Below, one piece after another: positions 6,384-8,742 of a stretch of 8,742 nt of DNA (position 1 is the stretch's first letter; every line of letters starts with the position of its first letter). This DNA is from Halieaceae bacterium (GTDB lineage Bacteria > Pseudomonadota > Gammaproteobacteria > Pseudomonadales > Halieaceae): positions 5,263 through 14,004 of the forward strand of contig DPGN01000061.1 in the NCBI GenBank assembly GCA_003523185.1. The letters are read 5' to 3'. Made by a program: the position numbers and the translations under genes. The notes below the pieces were generated by a model. That model had not been told where the DNA came from. It made no database searches and saw only the letters and a program-made list of their open reading frames with translations.

Positions 6384-7517
6384 TTACCCTTCTTTGTAGC
6401 TCACGACGTCTGACGCCTGAACCACATCCCCAGTGTTATTTCCAAAAGCGTTGCGCTGGTAAGTTGTTACCGCTGCAACATCAACGTCTGACAACTGTGC
6501 ACCGAATGCCTGCATGGCAGTTCCGGCCACGCCGTTCACAATGACGCTTAAGTGAGAGTCCAGTCCACCCATTGCGATGGCACTCCCTGCGATTGCATTG
6601 CCAAGGCCGCCTTCACCGTTGGCGCCGTGACAAGCGAGGCAGCTGGCGTTGTAAACGTCCTCGCCACGCGCCATCAGCTCATCAACCGACAGCTCTGTAG
6701 CAGCCAATGCTGCATCAGCAGCAGCGGCACCTTTCTTCGCTGCCATCCAGTCGTCAAATTCATTTTGGCCTACTACGTGCACTTCTACAGGCATGAAGCC
6801 ATGGTAGGAGCCGCACAACTCTGTGCACTGTCCACGATAGACACCTTCCGCCAAAACGCGCGTCCACGCCTCATTGATGAAGCCCGGAATCGCATCGCGC
6901 TTGACCGCAATCTCAGGCACCCACCATGAGTGGATAACATCGTTAGCCGTAATCAAGAAGCGCACCTTGGTGTCAACAGGAATGACCAGCGGCTCATCGA
7001 CTTCGAGAAGGTAGTTTTCGCCTTTCGTGTCGGTGTTGTAGATCTGCTCCTGCGATGTGGCGAGGTTTGAGAAAAACGCGACGTTCTCGCCGTCAGCGTC
7101 GAGGTACTCGTATTTCCACTTCCACTGGTAACCCGTAACCAAGATGCTCATCTCAGCGTCGTCGTTGTCGTAAACCTCGAGCAAGGTGGATGTTGCCGGA
7201 ACGGCCATACCGATCAGAATGAAAAAAGGCACGATGGTCCAAGCAATCTCAACACCCGTGTGCTCATGAAACTGCGAAGGCTCGACACCTTTTGATTTAC
7301 GGTGCGCGTAAATCGAGTACAGCATGACGCCAAAAACGCCGATGCCGATGACGACACAGATCCAAAAAATCAGCATGTGAAGGTCGTAGATTTCAACACC
7401 AAGATCAGTGATTACAGCGCCGGCTTCGGAAACGCCAGTCGACATGTTGACCTGGTTTTGTGCATTGGCAACAAGCGGCAAGAGCGCCGTCGCGGCAAGT
7501 GCGCGTGCGTTTAGCAT
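6384..7517 (-). CDS. coxB: Cytochrome c oxidase subunit II with fused C-terminal cytochrome c (caa3 type)
   Basis: Subunit II accepts electrons from cytochrome c and passes them through the binuclear CuA centre to subunit I. The 377-residue product has a likely signal peptide (cleavage near ANA-Q, residues 18-20) and two membrane helices (about 47-69 and 90-112). A cupredoxin domain follows, with GYQWKWKYEY (129-138) and CuA ligands H196, C231, E233 (backbone), C235, H239 and M242. The last 90 or so residues form a cytochrome c domain: CLACH (C293, C296, H297) and a probable Met ligand in GTAMQAFG (M335). This makes the enzyme caa3-like, with its own electron-entry heme c. An Ala-rich linker (about 259-274) joins the two domains. 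The ATG at 7517 has a GGGGAAG site five bases upstream. It is the first gene of the operon, 149 bp after yheV. Confidence 0.97.
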   Translation of the reverse strand: MLNARALAATALLPLVANAQNQVNMSTGVSEAGAVITDLGVEIYDLHMLIFWICVVIGIGVFGVMLYSIYAHRKSKGVEPSQFHEHTGVEIAWTIVPFFILIGMAVPATSTLLEVYDNDDAEMSILVTGYQWKWKYEYLDADGENVAFFSNLATSQEQIYNTDTKGENYLLEVDEPLVIPVDTKVRFLITANDVIHSWWVPEIAVKRDAIPGFINEAWTRVLAEGVYRGQCTELCGSYHGFMPVEVHVVGQNEFDDWMAAKKGAAAADAALAATELSVDELMARGEDVYNASCLACHGANGEGGLGNAIAGSAIAMGGLDSHLSVIVNGVAGTAMQAFGAQLSDVDVAAVTTYQRNAFGNNTGDVVQASDVVSYKEG

Positions 7518-7545
7518 CTTTTCTTCCCCATAATCGCGGTAGAGT

Positions 7546-7572
7546 GGCCCCGCCCCCGTGGTTGGGCCCCGC
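7546..7572 (-). repeat. GC-rich direct repeat in the coxB leader
   Basis: The octamer GGCCCCGC (plus strand) occurs at 7546-7553 and again at 7565-7572, a 19-bp period, within an otherwise less GC-rich spacer. On the minus-strand transcript the segment can form short alternative GC stems (for example GGCCC with GGGCC). It lies between the TATAAT box and the coxB ribosome binding site, so it would be in the 5' leader of the cox mRNA. A regulatory role is only a possibility. Confidence 0.4.
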
Positions 7573-7589
7573 TTTTTCTAAGCCGCGCG

Positions 7590-7595
7590 ATTATA
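7590..7595 (-). promoter_or_regulatory. Candidate -10 box of the cox operon promoter
   Basis: A perfect TATAAT lies on the minus strand upstream of coxB. It would give a transcript start near 7583 and a leader of about 65 bases. The hexamer 17 bp upstream (CTGTGA, 7613-7618) matches TTGACA at only three of six positions, and a TTGACT lies too close (4 bp) to serve. A good -10 with a poor -35 suggests dependence on an activator; the inverted repeat at 7615-7630 covers that -35 position. Confidence 0.55.
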
Positions 7596-7614
7596 ACGAA
7601 GTCAAATTGGATTC

Positions 7615-7630
7615 ACAGTGGAAACACTGT
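7615..7630. promoter_or_regulatory. Inverted repeat over the -35 region of the cox promoter, possible operator
   Basis: ACAGTG (7615-7620) and CACTGT (7625-7630) are perfect reverse complements around GAAA. Relative to a start near 7583 the repeat spans about -32 to -47, where a class II activator or a repressor would bind. It also lies 36 bp after the yheV stop and could form a small hairpin in that transcript, but no T-run follows, so a terminator is unlikely. No regulator family is assigned. Confidence 0.5.
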
Positions 7631-7666
7631 TTCTTAGACAAATACCGTGCATTTATTAACAGTAAT

Positions 7667-7930
7667 TTAGTCCTCATCGAGGTCTGTTGACATCAACCGG
7701 ACAGGTTCAGCGACTGTTTCTACCAAACGGGCACTCCCGCGGGTGACACGAGTAGTGGGCTCTTCGGCAACTTGCTGGGGTCTTTTCTCTTTAAATCCAC
7801 ACTCAATGCAGGACCGCTCGTCGGTTTCCATGTCGACCACCAGTCGGTCCATGGCCTTGCAGGAGGGACAGATTGCACCTGCGATAAAACGCGGTCTTCT
7901 TGGTGCCTGTGGGGTTGTTTCGTTAGACAT
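7667..7930 (-). CDS. yheV: YheV-family small zinc-ribbon protein
   Basis: The 87-residue product belongs to the small YheV (DUF2387) family of putative metal-binding proteins, whose function is not established. After a short N-terminal tail comes RRPRFIAGAICPSCKAMD, then SCIECGFKEKRP. Cysteines C21/C24 and C41/C44 form two CxxC knuckles suited to bind one zinc ion. The tail from about residue 52 is polar and low in complexity, ending in the acidic DLDED. The ATG at 7930 has no clear Shine-Dalgarno, but no other start would keep the FIAGA-CPxC core with a normal leader. It is divergent from the gamma carbonic anhydrase gene and lies upstream of coxB on the same strand without a visible terminator, so read-through into the cox operon is possible. 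Confidence 0.87.
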   Translation of the reverse strand: MSNETTPQAPRRPRFIAGAICPSCKAMDRLVVDMETDERSCIECGFKEKRPQQVAEEPTTRVTRGSARLVETVAEPVRLMSTDLDED

Positions 7931-8019
7931 GATGTTCGTAGTTCATCTCGTTTAGCAGTTGAATGTCGCACAACGACCGTGCCAAGGTTATCAGCGATAC
8001 GGAATATGAGCAGGTAAAG
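7931..8019. promoter_or_regulatory. Divergent spacer between yheV and the carbonic anhydrase gene
   Basis: These 89 bp must hold the promoters of both outward-facing genes. I see no strong sigma70 hexamer pair and no notable repeat. An in-frame ATG at 7963 would extend the carbonic anhydrase into this spacer, but it is not preferred because its ribosome binding site is poor. A usable AGG site lies about six bases before 8020. Confidence 0.4.
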
Positions 8020-8589
8020 ATGTCCAAACCAAGCTATCACGGCCCTGACAATATTCGGTCATACGACGGTATGACCCCATCGCTTGGCGAGCGGGTGATG
8101 ATAGATCCCAGTGCTGTCGTACTGGGTGATCTGGTCATGGGCGACGATGTGAGCGTTTGGCCGCAATGTGCAATCCGTGCCGACATGCACCGGATTCGCA
8201 TTGGACACCGGACCAACATTCAAGACAATTCGGTTCTGCATATCACCCATGCCGGCGACTTCAGTGAAGTAGGTTGGCCGCTAACCATCGGTGATGATGT
8301 AACGGTAGGGCACAGCGCAGTACTGCATGGTTGCACCATTGGTAACCGAGTACTTGTGGGGATTGGATCCATAGTGATGGACGGTGTGACCGTTGAAGAC
8401 GAGGTGATGATCGGCGCAGGAAGTCTCGTCACGCCCGGCAAAACACTCAAAAGCGGCTGGCTCTATGCCGGGTCACCCGCAAAGCCCATGCGAGAAATCA
8501 CCGAGCGAGAGCGTTCGTTTCTCAGTTATTCCGCACAGAACTACGTAAAATTGAAAAACCGGTTTCTAGACGAGTCGCCGACAAAGTAG
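8020..8589 (+). CDS. yrdA: Gamma-class carbonic anhydrase-like hexapeptide protein (YrdA family)
   Basis: This cytoplasmic left-handed beta-helix protein of the gamma carbonic anhydrase family (CaiE/YrdA/PaaY-like) is expected to be a trimer with metal sites between subunits. The 189-residue product shows hexapeptide repeats from about 27 to 140 and a C-terminal helix (about 160-182). The residues of the archaeal Cam active site are in matching spacing: R53 and D55, Q68 and D69, and zinc ligands H74, H98 and H103. The Cam proton-shuttle Glu next to the Asp is Met56 here, as expected for the shorter bacterial branch, so CO2-hydrating activity is not certain. The ATG at 8020 is chosen over 7963 because it has the better ribosome binding site and gives a family-like N-terminus. 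Its stop lies 6 bp from that of the convergent aroE. Confidence 0.92.
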   Translation: MSKPSYHGPDNIRSYDGMTPSLGERVMIDPSAVVLGDLVMGDDVSVWPQCAIRADMHRIRIGHRTNIQDNSVLHITHAGDFSEVGWPLTIGDDVTVGHSAVLHGCTIGNRVLVGIGSIVMDGVTVEDEVMIGAGSLVTPGKTLKSGWLYAGSPAKPMREITERERSFLSYSAQNYVKLKNRFLDESPTK

Positions 8590-8595
8590 CGGGCG

Positions 8596-8742
8596 CTAGG
8601 GTCGTAACATCGCCAGAACGTGGCTCGTTGATGGGCGCTCACCATTCCAAATTTGGTAGCTATCTGCAGCCTGCTCAACCAGCATGCCAAGACCATCAGT
8701 AACCTGCTGAAACCCTCGGGCAGCTGCCCAGGTCATAAAGGG
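8596..8742 (-). CDS. aroE: Shikimate dehydrogenase, C-terminal end (partial)
   Basis: Only the last 48 codons are in the window; the rest lies beyond the right edge. The reverse-strand frame begins PFMTWAAARGFQQVTDGLGMLVEQAA and continues to a TAG at 8598-8596. This matches the C-terminus of AroE: a TPF(M)xxA stretch, then DGLGMLVEQAA with the conserved Gln that contacts shikimate, then a final helix ending SHVLAMLRP. AroE reduces 3-dehydroshikimate to shikimate with NADPH in aromatic amino acid synthesis. It is convergent with the carbonic anhydrase gene, with no room for a separate terminator between the two stops. In E. coli aroE and yrdA also lie close together, which supports both calls. 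Confidence 0.9.
   Translation of the reverse strand, partial: PFMTWAAARGFQQVTDGLGMLVEQAADSYQIWNGERPSTSHVLAMLRP

Noticed and set aside
7600..7606. TTGACT as the -35 of the coxB promoter
   Set aside because: It lies only four bases from the TATAAT, far too close for a sigma70 -35/-10 pair.
7615..7630. Inverted repeat after yheV as an intrinsic terminator
   Set aside because: On the minus strand no T-run follows the stem, and the stem is only six pairs, not especially GC-rich.
7963..8019. Longer carbonic anhydrase start at 7963
   Set aside because: The 19 extra residues do not resemble the family and have a poor ribosome binding site; 8020 has a better one and a usual N-terminus.

Overview
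The window is a chromosomal segment of a gammaproteobacterium. Its core is a cytochrome c oxidase locus for a caa3-type, heme-copper A1-family terminal oxidase together with its assembly factors. Protein similarity and gene order resemble the Pseudomonas aa3 (coxBA) neighbourhood. The zinc-ribbon YheV gene, the gamma-class carbonic anhydrase and aroE at the right edge also point to Gammaproteobacteria. A marine lineage near OM60/NOR5 or Halieaceae is a guess from general feel only; nothing in the window proves it.

Layout, read along the minus strand from right to left. At the right edge is the 3' end of aroE (minus), convergent with a plus-strand gamma carbonic anhydrase. Next comes yheV (minus), then a 149-bp spacer with a TATAAT box, a 6-4-6 inverted repeat and a GC-rich leader. 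The structural operon coxB-coxA-ctaG-coxC follows and ends at a strong intrinsic terminator. A small plus-strand gene for a two-helix membrane protein (DUF2909 type) converges on that terminator. It is divergent, across 85 bp, from a second minus-strand operon: SURF1, an unnamed membrane-anchored protein with a CxxxC pair, ctaB (heme O synthase) and a SCO/SenC copper chaperone. The SCO gene runs off the left edge.

How the genes work together. CoxB (CuA plus a fused C-terminal cytochrome c), CoxA (heme a, heme a3-CuB) and CoxC form the oxidase. CtaG (Cox11) supplies CuB copper, SCO supplies or reduces the CuA site, SURF1 helps place heme a, and CtaB makes heme O, the precursor of heme A. The heme A synthase gene (ctaA/COX15), which I recall lying just before ctaB in the Pseudomonas version of this cluster, is absent: the upstream gene and ctaB are 2 bp apart.

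No mobile element, tRNA, rRNA or CRISPR array was seen. The longest stretch without a gene is 149 bp, and coding density is high throughout. The region looks like conserved housekeeping DNA. The points most worth a second look are the missing ctaA, the uncharacterised CxxxC protein, and the symmetric site over the weak -35 of the cox promoter.
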